The notes under the pieces: model-generated
Told to the model about the DNA's origin: nothing
The model's input: only the letters and a program-made list of their open reading frames with translations
The model's database searches: none
Part shown: in pieces, positions 31,270-41,600 of the stretch
How the letters are laid out: every line of letters begins with the position of its first letter
How positions within the stretch are numbered: position 1 is the first letter of the stretch
NCBI GenBank assembly: GCA_905233845.1
Contig: CAJOFH010000011.1
Location: 1-57,249 of the forward strand
From: an uncultured Muribaculaceae bacterium
GTDB taxonomy: Bacteria; Bacteroidota; Bacteroidia; Bacteroidales; Muribaculaceae
DNA length: 57,249 nucleotides
Direction of reading: 5' to 3'
Translations under genes and position numbers: made by a program

Positions 31270-33129
31270 TTACTCTTGAGTGCTATCCCACCATACTGGG
31301 AGGGTGCAAATCTGATCGCTGAGGTACCACTTGCCATTGGCTCCTGCGGGCAGCTCGAGAGCGCCAGGAACCTGTGCGCCGATTGCTTCGAGGTTGGCTG
31401 AGTTGTAGTCCTTCTCGTAGCTTGCCTGGTTCCAACGACGTGGATACTTGCCCTTAGGACAGAAAGTCCAGTAGTTGGCGGTGTTCTCATACATGTAAGG
31501 CTTTTGCCAACGCATGAAAATGTTTGGATCATAGTCAAAGCGACGCATGTCGAGCCACATCTCGGTGGTGAAGAACACTACAAACTGCTTTTGAGTCATA
31601 ATCTTAGCCATAGTGAGGTTTCCAGCGTCACCAATAGCGTTGTTCAGATAGTTGTCGATGTCGGCTTGATTCATTGCTTTGAACGAAGGGATGTTGGCCA
31701 GAGAAGCATCACCAGCTACCCACATCTTGCAAACGTCGTTGACGTAGTTGATGTGAGCCTTGATACCTTCCTTGTAAGCAGCAAATGCCTCAGCCTTCTT
31801 GCCCTGCTTGAACAGAACCTCGGCCTTAATCATGCAGCACTCGGCGTAAGAACCAACAACTGTTGGAGAGGTAGGACGAGTCCAGAACACTCCTGAGAGC
31901 GCACTCTCATCAACACCTGCAGTCCTACGCTTAAGCATATCCTTGCCGCCTTCGTAGCCAGTAGAACCTGATTGTCCCTGAACATAGAGGGTGTCACGCA
32001 TATGCTCTTGGTCTACACTGCCACAGGTCCAACCAGTACCAACAACGTAACTTGATGGCTTAGGACCACCAGTGCTGATGATGTTGCTGTTCAGGTCAAC
32101 ACCTAATGAGCGACGCCACTTGCCATCGGCACTCCATTTAACCTCAGCTGGGGTAGCATCACTCTTAACCGAGCGGCACCAGGGGATGAACTTGTCGGCA
32201 CGTGGGTCTTCGATGCCCTTGTTGTCGAAGTTGGTGAGGTTGTCGTAGAAGCACTTGCTGACGAACATACGGTTGTTGTTCATGCCAATGCAAGAGTAGA
32301 GGGTAGAGTAGTCAACAGGCTCGTTCCATCCCTCGTGGTCCCAAGTGCTGCTGTTGTTATCCTCGTGCATAACAATGGTGTTGTCGGCATTGCTCTTCAT
32401 TGCCTTGTCGAGGCATGCAAGAATCTCAGTTTGGTCATATTTGCCTTCCTTGTAGCTACCAGCAGCTTTCTTGCTCAAGTGGTTGAGCCAACGTGCTTTC
32501 AACATGTAGCACAGCTTAACCCACTTGCCAGTGTCACCACCGTTCCACATGTCGCCAGCGCTCAGTGGAGTAACGGTTGGGTCTTGTGGTTTCTGGAAGA
32601 GCTCGATAGCCTCTTCAATCAGGTCGATACATCCCATGAACACCTCTTTACCAGTGTTATATTTGGGATTGGTAGCCTCGCCAAGAGCCTCATCAAATGG
32701 GCACTCGCCGAAGAGGTCGGCAAGGTTCATGAAACCAAAGGCTTTCATGTAGCAAGCCATAGCGGCATAGTGCCAAGCACCTTGCTCCATAGCTTGTTTG
32801 TAAAGGTCGGGCAAGTTGCCGCCTACGGGAACGAGGAACCACTGCTGAGAGTTGTTGGCACGGTTAGCGCCTCCCAAGTTCCAGTTCATGGCAGCGGGTT
32901 GCTGTGTGCCCGAATAGGAAGCCAACTGACCGCAATAGTAAGCGGTGTTGGACGAAGGAATCATATAGGATGCAATGCTGTAGTGCTGCATGTAGACACA
33001 GCGAGCATTCAAGCTTGCATCGGCCGAAGTTGGGGTGTTAGGGTCGTTGTTCACGTCGAGCCAGTCGTTGCACGATGTCAACGAGAGAGCAGCCACACCC
33101 GCTATCAATAAAACTTTGAAAAATTTCAT
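31270..33129 (-). CDS. SusD-like nutrient-binding lipoprotein (SusD-like_2)
   Basis: The protein has 619 residues with lipobox LTSC (Cys20) and the start DWLDVNNDPNTPTSAD, typical of the SusD-like_2 branch. TPR-like helices include YKQAMEQGAWHYAAMACYMKAFGFMNLADLFGECPFDEAL and near the end MTQKQFVVFFTTEMWLDMRRFDYD. It is the surface lid that captures ligand for the partner SusC-like channel, encoded 49 bp upstream in the operon. No glycoside hydrolase, protease or regulator is next to it, so the ligand cannot be guessed. Confidence 0.95.
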   Translation of the reverse strand: MKFFKVLLIAGVAALSLTSCNDWLDVNNDPNTPTSADASLNARCVYMQHYSIASYMIPSSNTAYYCGQLASYSGTQQPAAMNWNLGGANRANNSQQWFLVPVGGNLPDLYKQAMEQGAWHYAAMACYMKAFGFMNLADLFGECPFDEALGEATNPKYNTGKEVFMGCIDLIEEAIELFQKPQDPTVTPLSAGDMWNGGDTGKWVKLCYMLKARWLNHLSKKAAGSYKEGKYDQTEILACLDKAMKSNADNTIVMHEDNNSSTWDHEGWNEPVDYSTLYSCIGMNNNRMFVSKCFYDNLTNFDNKGIEDPRADKFIPWCRSVKSDATPAEVKWSADGKWRRSLGVDLNSNIISTGGPKPSSYVVGTGWTCGSVDQEHMRDTLYVQGQSGSTGYEGGKDMLKRRTAGVDESALSGVFWTRPTSPTVVGSYAECCMIKAEVLFKQGKKAEAFAAYKEGIKAHINYVNDVCKMWVAGDASLANIPSFKAMNQADIDNYLNNAIGDAGNLTMAKIMTQKQFVVFFTTEMWLDMRRFDYDPNIFMRWQKPYMYENTANYWTFCPKGKYPRRWNQASYEKDYNSANLEAIGAQVPGALELPAGANGKWYLSDQICTLPVWWDSTQE

Positions 33130-33178
33130 ATTCTATAATGTTTAGTAAGTTCTTAACTATTAAAAAGTAACGGGTGCA

Positions 33179-36100
33179 TTAGAATGTCAAGTTAACACCA
33201 AATGCGAAACTAGCTGTAGATGGAACACCGCAGTAGTCAATACCCACCGAAGAAGAACCAATAGAACCAGCACCAGCGGCAGCAACCTCGGGATCACCGT
33301 CATAGTTGGTGAACAGCAGCAGGTTGTTGGCAACAGCACTGAATGTACAGCCCTTGATGAACTTGGTGCGTGCCAGCAGCGACTGTGGAAGGGTGTAAGA
33401 CAGTGAGATGGTGCGCAGACGCAGAGCGTTAACCTTCTTCATGAAGTTGGTGCTCTCACGCAGGTAGTAGTCCTGATAGTAGTTATTGATAATCCACTCA
33501 CCAGGAGTCAGCTTGCCGTTGTATTCATAGAGCTTGCCAGCCTCGAAGGTGTAGGTCTCAAGACCGCTGTAAGTGGTATTGCCGTCACTGTCTTCGCCAG
33601 TCTTGTGAACACCACTGATGGTGAGGCTCTCGCGGTTCTCGGTGATGGCAGCGTTACCATTAGCCACCATAGAATAGAATGTTCCGTTGTAAACGTGACC
33701 ACCAACGCGGAACTCCCACAACATGTTGAGCGATAATCCCTTCCAAGTGAAGGTGTTGTTCCAACCACCAGCAAATTTAGGCTCGCGGTTACCAATTTCA
33801 AGCTTGTCGTCCTTACCACCGGTAGGCATGTTGTTGCCATCGAGGATGAGGTTGCCGTTAGGATCACGGTCGAGCTCGCTACCACTGATAGCCATGAAGT
33901 TACCATTGTTGAACGAAGCAGCGCGGGCGCTACCTACCTGTACGTCGGTAACATAGAGAATGTTCATACCATCGAGCAGGTTCTTTACAGTACCACGGTT
34001 GCCATAGATGTTCAAGCTGGTCTCCCATGTGAAGTCCTGAGTTTGAACGGGGATACCACCAATGGTAAGCTCCATACCCTTGTTGTAAACGTCACCGGCA
34101 TTAACCTTGCGAAGGATGTAGCCAATGTAGTTTGACAGACGAGGCTCCATAATTTGGTTGAACGAGTTGTTGGTGTAGAATGCATAGTCGAAGTGCAGAC
34201 GGTTGTTCAAGAAACGCATCTCAAGACCAATCTCGGTCGACTCGGTAATCTCGGGCTTGAGGAATGGGTTACCAGTTGTCCAGGTGTTACCTACACCGGT
34301 CATGCCATTCAGATAGGTACCAACGGGCCACAGATAGGTGTTGGTAACGTAGGGGCTTGTGTCCTTACCTACGCGTGCCCAGCTGGCACGAATCTTACCA
34401 AAGCTCAACCAATCGGGACGTGCGTTACCCAGAAGCTCAGAGAATACTACAGCACCACTAACTGATGGGTAGAAGTAGCTGCGGTTCTCCTTAGGAAGAG
34501 TCGACGACCAGTCGTTACGTCCAGTCACTGTCAAGAAGATTGCGTTGCGCCAGTCAACACGGAACTCGCCATATACACCCACGAGGCGCTTGCGGCTCTT
34601 GTAGTTGCTGAAGTCGCGGTCTTCTTTCAATGCGTTATCAAACGAGTAGAACTCGGGCACCTGGAAGTTCCAAGCCATGCGCGAGTTGCGAGTGTTCTTG
34701 GTATACTCGGTAGCAGTACCAAGCAACAGGTTGAAGTTGAAGTCACCAAACTGCTTGTTGAAGTTGGTCATCAAGTTGGTTGAGAGATATTGGTAGCGAA
34801 GCGAGTTCTCGCTATACATACCATTCTTCCACAACTCCTTGTGAGTACCACCAGGAGCCAAGCGGTTGGTGTTCTCGGTAGTATAAGAGTCGATACCCAT
34901 GCGGTAACCAATCCACCACCAGTCAAAAAGGTCGGCCTTGATGTTGAAGTTACCTGTGAAGCGCTCGGTGTTATCGGTGAGGCGGTCCTTATTGAGAATC
35001 CAGTAAGGATTGTTGCGCTCATCCCATGGCATAAGGTCGGGACGCAGGCTGTGGCGTGTGCCGTCCTCGTTGAGGTAAACCCTCATATCGTCAAATGGGT
35101 TCCAGTTGTAAACCGAGTACATGGTACCACCACCAGCGTCGCCATAGAGCTGTGCACTGGTAAGGGTCTTCACGGTGCGGGCCTGGCTGTAAGCTACGTT
35201 GGCGTTGAAGGTGAAGATTTTGTACTTTTGCTCACCATTGAAGCGGAAGGTAGCCTTCTTGTAGCCAGTGGTTGGGATGATACCGTCCTGATCGTAGAAC
35301 GAACCCGAGAGGAACATGCTACCGGTCTTGTTACCGGCGCTGATGCTCAGGTTGGTGTCCCAAGCGCCACCGTGCTGGAAGAAGTTGCCAATGTTGTCAT
35401 ACACTGTCTCGCCAGGTGATGCAGGAGCACCCCAAGAGCTGTAAGAACGGTCATCGTAGCTGAAGTCCTTAAACGAACCATCGGCGTTGTAGTGCTGCTC
35501 GATGTAACCGCGCTTGTACTTCTTCTGTGTCTCAGGCAGGCATTTTGCCCAAGTGGTGATGTACTTGGCGTTCAAGTTGATTTCTACGTTACCCTCGTGA
35601 CCTTTCTTGGTAGTGATGATAACAACACCGTTGGCAGCACGTGAGCCATAGAGTGCCGAAGCGGCAGGGCCCTTAAGCACACTCATGCTCTCGATATCCT
35701 CGGGGTTGATATCCATTACACGGTTAGAGTTGGTAGTGGCTGTAGACAGCATACCATCAAAAGCCGAGTTACCAATTACCGATGCCGAGTTGTCATAGAT
35801 AACACCGTCAACAACAAACAGAGGCTGGTTGTCGCGCTCGAGTGAGGTACCACCACGCAGGATGATTTGGGCACCCGAACCAGCGGCACCACTCGACTGA
35901 GTGACGCTCACACCGGCAATCTTACCAGCCAGTGAGTTGATGGCGTTGGTGTTCTTGTTACGCATCAGCTCTTCGGCCTTCAAGTCCTCTACGGCATAAC
36001 CCAGAGACTTGCGGTCTTTCTTGATACCAAGGGCAGTAACTACCACCTCGTCGAGGGTGTTGTTGGCGTCGGCCATGGCAATGTCCATGGTTGAGCCGGT

Positions 36101-36388
36101 AACTTTCACCTCTTGAGTGGGTGAGCCCACATACTTGATTTCCAAGATGCTTCCAGGAGCAGCCTGGATTGAATACCTGCCGTCGATGTCGGTAGCGGTG
36201 ACGCGGTTAGTACCTTTCACCTGAACTGTCGCACCGATTAGCGGCTCACCGTTGCCGTCACGAACGACACCGGTAACTTTGTTGTTCTGCGCGCTTGCAG
36301 TAAAGCCTGTGCTCTGCCATGAGGCAGTGCCAATAGGGGCTCCACATGCCAGCACTAACGCAGCCAACAATGCGATTTGCTTTTTCAT
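33179..36388 (-). CDS. SusC/RagA-like TonB-dependent outer-membrane transporter
   Basis: The protein has 1069 residues from the ATG at 36388; an in-frame GTG at 36394 is the alternative. After a signal peptide it has a carboxypeptidase-regulatory-like domain (about 38-100: VTGVVRDGNGEPLIGATVQV), a plug starting LDEVVVTALG (LRGGTSLERDNQPLFVVDG, SMSVLKGPAASALYGSRAANG) and a large barrel ending AFGVNLTF. It imports the ligand bound by the SusD partner using TonB energy. The start overlaps a three-codon leader frame, also present at the second SusC gene. It lacks an obvious promoter of standard type in the 150 bp upstream. Confidence 0.96.
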   Translation of the reverse strand: MKKQIALLAALVLACGAPIGTASWQSTGFTASAQNNKVTGVVRDGNGEPLIGATVQVKGTNRVTATDIDGRYSIQAAPGSILEIKYVGSPTQEVKVTGSTMDIAMADANNTLDEVVVTALGIKKDRKSLGYAVEDLKAEELMRNKNTNAINSLAGKIAGVSVTQSSGAAGSGAQIILRGGTSLERDNQPLFVVDGVIYDNSASVIGNSAFDGMLSTATTNSNRVMDINPEDIESMSVLKGPAASALYGSRAANGVVIITTKKGHEGNVEINLNAKYITTWAKCLPETQKKYKRGYIEQHYNADGSFKDFSYDDRSYSSWGAPASPGETVYDNIGNFFQHGGAWDTNLSISAGNKTGSMFLSGSFYDQDGIIPTTGYKKATFRFNGEQKYKIFTFNANVAYSQARTVKTLTSAQLYGDAGGGTMYSVYNWNPFDDMRVYLNEDGTRHSLRPDLMPWDERNNPYWILNKDRLTDNTERFTGNFNIKADLFDWWWIGYRMGIDSYTTENTNRLAPGGTHKELWKNGMYSENSLRYQYLSTNLMTNFNKQFGDFNFNLLLGTATEYTKNTRNSRMAWNFQVPEFYSFDNALKEDRDFSNYKSRKRLVGVYGEFRVDWRNAIFLTVTGRNDWSSTLPKENRSYFYPSVSGAVVFSELLGNARPDWLSFGKIRASWARVGKDTSPYVTNTYLWPVGTYLNGMTGVGNTWTTGNPFLKPEITESTEIGLEMRFLNNRLHFDYAFYTNNSFNQIMEPRLSNYIGYILRKVNAGDVYNKGMELTIGGIPVQTQDFTWETSLNIYGNRGTVKNLLDGMNILYVTDVQVGSARAASFNNGNFMAISGSELDRDPNGNLILDGNNMPTGGKDDKLEIGNREPKFAGGWNNTFTWKGLSLNMLWEFRVGGHVYNGTFYSMVANGNAAITENRESLTISGVHKTGEDSDGNTTYSGLETYTFEAGKLYEYNGKLTPGEWIINNYYQDYYLRESTNFMKKVNALRLRTISLSYTLPQSLLARTKFIKGCTFSAVANNLLLFTNYDGDPEVAAAGAGSIGSSSVGIDYCGVPSTASFAFGVNLTF

Positions 36389-36396
36389 ACGCACAT
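36385..36396 (-). promoter_or_regulatory. Three-codon leader frame overlapping SusC start, copy 1
   Basis: ATGTGCGTATGA on the minus strand encodes Met-Cys-Val-stop, and its stop TGA overlaps the SusC ATG by two bases. The preceding TTATTAACAAAAAC is shared with the second SusC gene. This could couple or gate initiation, but conserved sequence alone does not prove translation. Confidence 0.4.
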
Positions 36397-36412
36397 GTTT
36401 TTGTTAATAAAT

Positions 36413-36704
36413 TAAATTTTGATTATAGTAATAACTTTTTCTTTTACTATCTTACTATACTCGTTTCTCTCTCTTTTTTTTGCTGTCACAGATTAGATAA
36501 AAGCATGACTTAAAATATATGTTAAGCCAAATAATTTGCAAATTTGGCGAGTTTTTTTGATTTATGCAACATTTTGACTAGGAAAAATGCTCTCAACCAC
36601 TAAAAAATATTAAAAATGTGTTGAAAAAGCGAAAATAGGCTAATAGGGCGATGAAAAATGAAGGTAGATGGTAGGTTCCATTTTGAGGTGAGGGGAAGAT
36701 AGAA
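36413..36704. other. Gap upstream of the first SusC gene
   Basis: The stretch is AT-rich without a gene. It holds a small palindrome, GCAAATTTGG/CCAAATAATTTGC, near 36531-36548. I found no clear TAnnTTTG on the minus strand, so the SusC leader may be long or use another sigma factor. Confidence 0.4.
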
Positions 36705-36738
36705 GAGTGGCTGCATCAACACAATGATGCAGCCACTC
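36705..36738. terminator. Hairpin after second SusCD operon
   Basis: GAGTGGCTGCATCA (36705-36718) pairs perfectly with TGATGCAGCCACTC (36725-36738) around a 6-nt loop, 54 nt past the SusD stop at 36792. There is no T-run, so it may be an RNA 3'-end stabiliser as well as a terminator. Confidence 0.75.
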
Positions 36739-36791
36739 GAGGTGTTATGCTTGATTAGAGCTTGGCTCTAATTCAGCTTGCGATTTCCTTA

Positions 36792-38570
36792 TTACCAACC
36801 TGGGTTCTGTTTAGTGCCACCATTGCTGGCAGTGATTTGGCTGGTTGGGATTGGATAGAAGTAGTACTTCTTGTCGTAGGTGCGGGTAGCGGTGAATGGA
36901 ATAGCGTAGCCGCCATTCAAATCTACCTCGCAATTGTCAACATTGCTCAAGTTTGCACCCTTCTTGATGTCGGGATACTTGTTGGTGTCGAGCTTGTCGA
37001 GCATGTGCCAGCGCACGAGGTCCCAGTAACGGAAACCATCGGTCATAAGCTCGCAGCGACGGGCGCGGCGAATCTCCCAAATCAAGTTGCTAACACCCAC
37101 AGTATTAACTGGGTCAGCCTCAGGATTAACGGTCATGTTGGGCAAGCCAGCACGAGCCTGGAGCAGGTTAACCGACTTGTTCAGGTCGGCCTGAGTGCAG
37201 CCACCCAACTCAGCCTTTGCCTCGGCGTAGTTCAAAAGAACTCGTGAGTAATAGTAGATTGGACAGTCGGTGTAGCCCTTGCCAATCTCGTTGCAGTAGG
37301 TGAGTTGCTCTTGTGGAGTGGTACCCATGGCTGTAGTGTAGTACTTGCCAATGGTGTAGCCAGTTGACGAGGTCATCTCGGCGAGCCAAGTGCGAGCATG
37401 TCCGTAGCCCTTGAAAGCAAGGTATTTATCGGCAACCTTAGAGAGTCGCTTGTCGCGAACGCTGAAAGGCTGTTCCATCGAATAAACCCACATTGGATTT
37501 CCCTTGGGGTCAACGCGAACAGAGTCACGTCCGTCGGGAGTCTTAACGATGTTGCCGTCAAGGCCAATCATGTAGTAAGGCACCTTCTCGGGCAGGTCGC
37601 TCTTGTTGAGGCTTGTGGTTGCCAATGGCTTGCCGTCGAGGAAGAGGAATGCGTCGATAGCGTCTTTGGTAATACCATCTTGTGCGGTAGAACCACTGGT
37701 GTAGTCAACGGTGCTATGGCCGAGCATGTCTTTTACATACTTGCGGTAGAAGATAATCTCGCTGTTGCTGCTCAAGTCAAGAGAGTTGTAGATATCGCCA
37801 TAGTTGGCGGTAAGGCTATAACCCTTGCCCATGATAGCCTCCGAAGCCTTAACACTCTCGTTTAAGTACTTTTGTGCACGAGAGGCATCAGGAGCCTTGC
37901 CGTTGTCGGCAGCGGTGCGATACTTGCAGTAAGTTCCCTCATAGAGGCAGATATCGCTCTTCATGGCCAGTGCTAGGTCGGTGTTCCAACTAGCCTTGTT
38001 GCCCGAGCCAATGTTGGCGATAGCATAATCGAGGTCCTCAAGCACTTTGTCCATCACGAAGTCGCGGTCGTCACGAGGACCAGAAACGAGATCATCTTCG
38101 GTGCTCATGATTACGTGGTCGAGCCACTGCACGTCGCCATAACGTTTCACGAGCAGATAATAGTTGTAGGCACGCATCAGTCGTGCGATTGCGCTGTACT
38201 TAGCCTTGTTGGCTTCGGCAATCGAAGACCCTGGCATGTTGTCGAGCAAGTAGTTGCAGCGACGAATCTCAGAGAAAGGTGTTGACCAGTAGCCCGAAGA
38301 ACCAGGAGCTGTTGTGAAAGTCCAGTTTCTAAAGTCGGGGTCAGCTTGGTCATCGCTCAGAGCGCTGAAGTAAGGATCATCAATCCCAGTTCCGTAGCCC
38401 GAGAAGTTGTTGGTATACATACCGTTTGTATAGTTCTTAACCATGTTCTCATTGTTCCAGAATGTGGGATCGTCGGTGAACTTGTCTCGAGGTGTTATAT
38501 CGAGCATGTCGTTACAACTAACGAAAAGCAATGCGAGACCAGCAAGTCCTAATAAATATGTTTTTTTCAT
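36792..38570 (-). CDS. SusD/RagB-like nutrient-binding lipoprotein
   Basis: The protein has 592 residues from the ATG at 38570 (a TTG at 38579 is in frame). Lipobox FVSC. It is a canonical SusD: DMLDITPRDKFTDDPTFWNNE at the N-terminus, the TPR part ARLMRAYNYYLLVKRYGDVQWLD, the conserved VRDKRL and YYSRVLLNYAEAKAEL, and the C-terminal RRCELMTDGFRYWDLVRW and YFYPIPTSQI. It works with the SusC-like channel encoded 58 bp upstream. The subfamily differs from the SusD at 31270, so the two operons are not recent duplicates. Confidence 0.96.
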   Translation of the reverse strand: MKKTYLLGLAGLALLFVSCNDMLDITPRDKFTDDPTFWNNENMVKNYTNGMYTNNFSGYGTGIDDPYFSALSDDQADPDFRNWTFTTAPGSSGYWSTPFSEIRRCNYLLDNMPGSSIAEANKAKYSAIARLMRAYNYYLLVKRYGDVQWLDHVIMSTEDDLVSGPRDDRDFVMDKVLEDLDYAIANIGSGNKASWNTDLALAMKSDICLYEGTYCKYRTAADNGKAPDASRAQKYLNESVKASEAIMGKGYSLTANYGDIYNSLDLSSNSEIIFYRKYVKDMLGHSTVDYTSGSTAQDGITKDAIDAFLFLDGKPLATTSLNKSDLPEKVPYYMIGLDGNIVKTPDGRDSVRVDPKGNPMWVYSMEQPFSVRDKRLSKVADKYLAFKGYGHARTWLAEMTSSTGYTIGKYYTTAMGTTPQEQLTYCNEIGKGYTDCPIYYYSRVLLNYAEAKAELGGCTQADLNKSVNLLQARAGLPNMTVNPEADPVNTVGVSNLIWEIRRARRCELMTDGFRYWDLVRWHMLDKLDTNKYPDIKKGANLSNVDNCEVDLNGGYAIPFTATRTYDKKYYFYPIPTSQITASNGGTKQNPGW

Positions 38571-38628
38571 AAACTTCAAAATTTTGAATGTTAATAATCT
38601 AATACTTACAAGTTAAGAATGTCTCACA

Positions 38629-41600
38629 TTAGAAAGTCACTTGCAAGCCAACCGACCAGCTGCGGGTTACAGGATAAGTACGTCCCCAAGTACCATAGCC
38701 CAAGCTACCTTGACCAGCGTTCATCTCAGGATCGATTGGAAGGTCTTTGCTGCCTCTATAAAGCAGACACAAGTTGTTGACACTTGCATAGAGACGCAAG
38801 TTCTGGATGTAAATCTTCTTGGTAATATCTCGTGGCAGAGTGTAACCAAGAGTTATGTTCTTCAAGCGCAGGTAGCTCATGTCAACCAAGTACTTGGTCT
38901 GAGGATAGTAGTTGTGGCAGCCTCCCTCACTGGAGATACCAGGAACAGTACCTCCCACCTCATTACCTGGCCACAGGCATGGGAAGTCATTGTCCTCGCT
39001 GATGTTTACAACGCCATTTTCAGGGTCATAGATGTTGTACTTAGTCTGGTTAGCATAGATTGCCAAGTCGGCGTTACGCATCATTGGGAATACGAAAGCT
39101 GATTGAGTCCACATGTCGCGCTTGCCCACGCCCTGGAAGAACAGGTCGAGGTCGAAGCCCTTGTAAGTACCGCCAATGTGGAAGCTGTACTCGTAGCGTG
39201 GCAGGCAGTTACCAATCACCTTAAGGTCGCCATGGTCGTCTTCAGTGCTCTTGCCACCATCAATAACGCCATCGCCGTTGAGGTCCTTGAACTTGATGTC
39301 ACCAGGACCAAATACGAAGTTGTCGCTCTCGAGACCAGTCTGGTCGGCTACGCCGGGAGCATAAATCCAAGAGCCATCGGCATTCTTGCCGGTGAAGTCA
39401 GCCTCGGTGAAGTAGCGTTCGGTCTCAAATCCCCAGATGTCGCCCCAATTTTCGCCCTCGTAGGCATAGGCAGTGCTGAGAGGATGACCAACCTCGACTG
39501 GGCCGTCCCATTTAGTAACCTTGACTTTGCTGTCGCCAATGCTGAAGTTAGCATAGAGACCGAGGTCGCGGTTGAACTGCTTGCGCCAAGCAACGGTGAG
39601 CTCCCATCCACGTGAACGGAGCGAGCCGTTGTTCTGGTAAGGACTGGTTGCGCCCACACTGGCAGGCATTGCCCTACCAGGAGCGAGCATATCGTTGGTG
39701 GTGCGTTGGAACCACTCGGCGCTCAATGTAATCATATCGTTGAGGAAACCGAGGTCAAGACCCACATTGATAGTATTGATCTTCTCCCACGAGAGTGATG
39801 TAGATACCCAGCTTGGCATAGTGAAGTAGTTCAGTTTCGAACCTGTGTTGTCAAGGTAGTTGAGCAGACCAGCATCGATGGTAGAGATGAACATGTTCTG
39901 ACCTACTGCCTCGTTACCAATGGTACCATAAGAGAAGCGAACCTTACCGTTAGAAACGATGTTGCGGGCTTTCTCAAAGTAAGCCTCTTCACTGAAGCGG
40001 TAACCCAGCGAGAATGAGGGGAAGAATGCCCATCGGTCGTTCTTGGGGAAGCTCGACGAGCCGTCGTAACGTCCGTTGGCCTCAAAGAGGTAGATACCCT
40101 TGTAGTCGTAGTTGAAACGAGCAAAGTAACCAGCGGTAGCATAGTCACCACGCATCCAGGGCACGAAGCGGCTGATGTAGCCACTGGTGCTGCTGCCAAT
40201 CCCCCAGGTATTGTTGTCACCATAGGTCAAGTTGAGCTCTGGATAGTCGGTAGAATAGAGAAGCATGCGATAAGCGTCAAACTCGTCGAATTTGCGCTTC
40301 TCACCAGTGGCACCCACCATTACCTTGAAGTTGTGAGCGTCGTTGATGCTCTTCAAATACTCAAGATAGATGTTGCCAATCCAAGTCTGTGCCTTGGCAT
40401 TGCTGCGCGAAGTGCCCACACTACCCTCACCAACGATGTAGGTTGGGTTCACACCATTCCAGTTCCAAGCATAGATTGGGAAGTCACTCCAACTCATGTT
40501 GGCATCATTAACTTGCCAAGTGAAGTCTCCGTTAAGAGTAAGGTCTTTGGTGATGTGAGCCTTGAAGAAAGCAGTAGCTTTCATCTCGTCGTGAGTAATG
40601 CGACGTCGGTCAGCATCCTTCTGCATAGCGATTACACGGAAGTCAAGACCATCGATAGTGCCGCTTGGGATGAAGAACGAGCCCCAACGCCAAATGTACT
40701 GATACATATTGTTCCAAGTCTCGGCGCGGCCCACGAAGCGACGGTTGTAGCTCAAACGAGCACCAACTGTCAACCAGTCGGTAAAGTCGGTCTGGATGTT
40801 TGCAATAGCATTGTAGCGGGTGCGCTTGGTAGTGTTCCAAGGCATCAAGTCTTCCTTGCCGCTGTAGCCAAATGCCATGCGGAAGGTGGTGCGTCCGCTC
40901 GAGCCGTCAACGCTCACGTTGTGGCTCTGGCCTGGAGCAGCCTTCTGATACCAAATGTCGGTAACATCAAAGTCGGCATAGTACATAGGCTGGCCGCCAA
41001 TGAAACGGTAGTCACCCACATCGTTCTCGTCTACGTAAGGACGCATCTCGCCATATTTCTTGCGGCTACTGTTCTGCTCTTTCCATTTCTCGGCGTAGGG
41101 GAGTAACTGGTCGAAATACATACCGAAGAGCTCTACCGAGCCGCTACCTGCACGAGCCTTAGCCAGGATGGCACTCTTGAGCTGAGTGGGAACATCGGGG
41201 AAGTCGGGCAGCATGGTAGCATGGTCCCAAGAGAAGTTGTTGCTGTAGCGAATGTTGATGCGGTCGTCCTTCTTGCCGGTCTTGGTGGTGATAAGAATTA
41301 CACCAAATGCAGCACGAGTACCATAGATGGCGCTTGATGCGGCATCCTTGAGCACACTGATAGTGGCGATGTCGTTACCGTTAATCATCGACAGGTCGTC
41401 AACAACTACACCGTCAACAACGATGAGTGGGTTAGAGGTAGCTCCGTTACTCAGGGTTCCGACGCCACGGATGGTGAGTGTTGGCGATTCGCCGATATCA
41501 CCATTGTTGCTGATAACGGTAAGACCAGGAACGGCACCCTGAAGGGCTTTCGACACATCCTGCTCGGGGCGGGAGGTGAGGGTCTTGTCAACGTCAACAA

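Noticed and set aside
32335-33111. Plus-strand open frame of 258 codons opposite SusD
   Set aside because: Antisense shadow of a well-supported SusD gene; no motifs.
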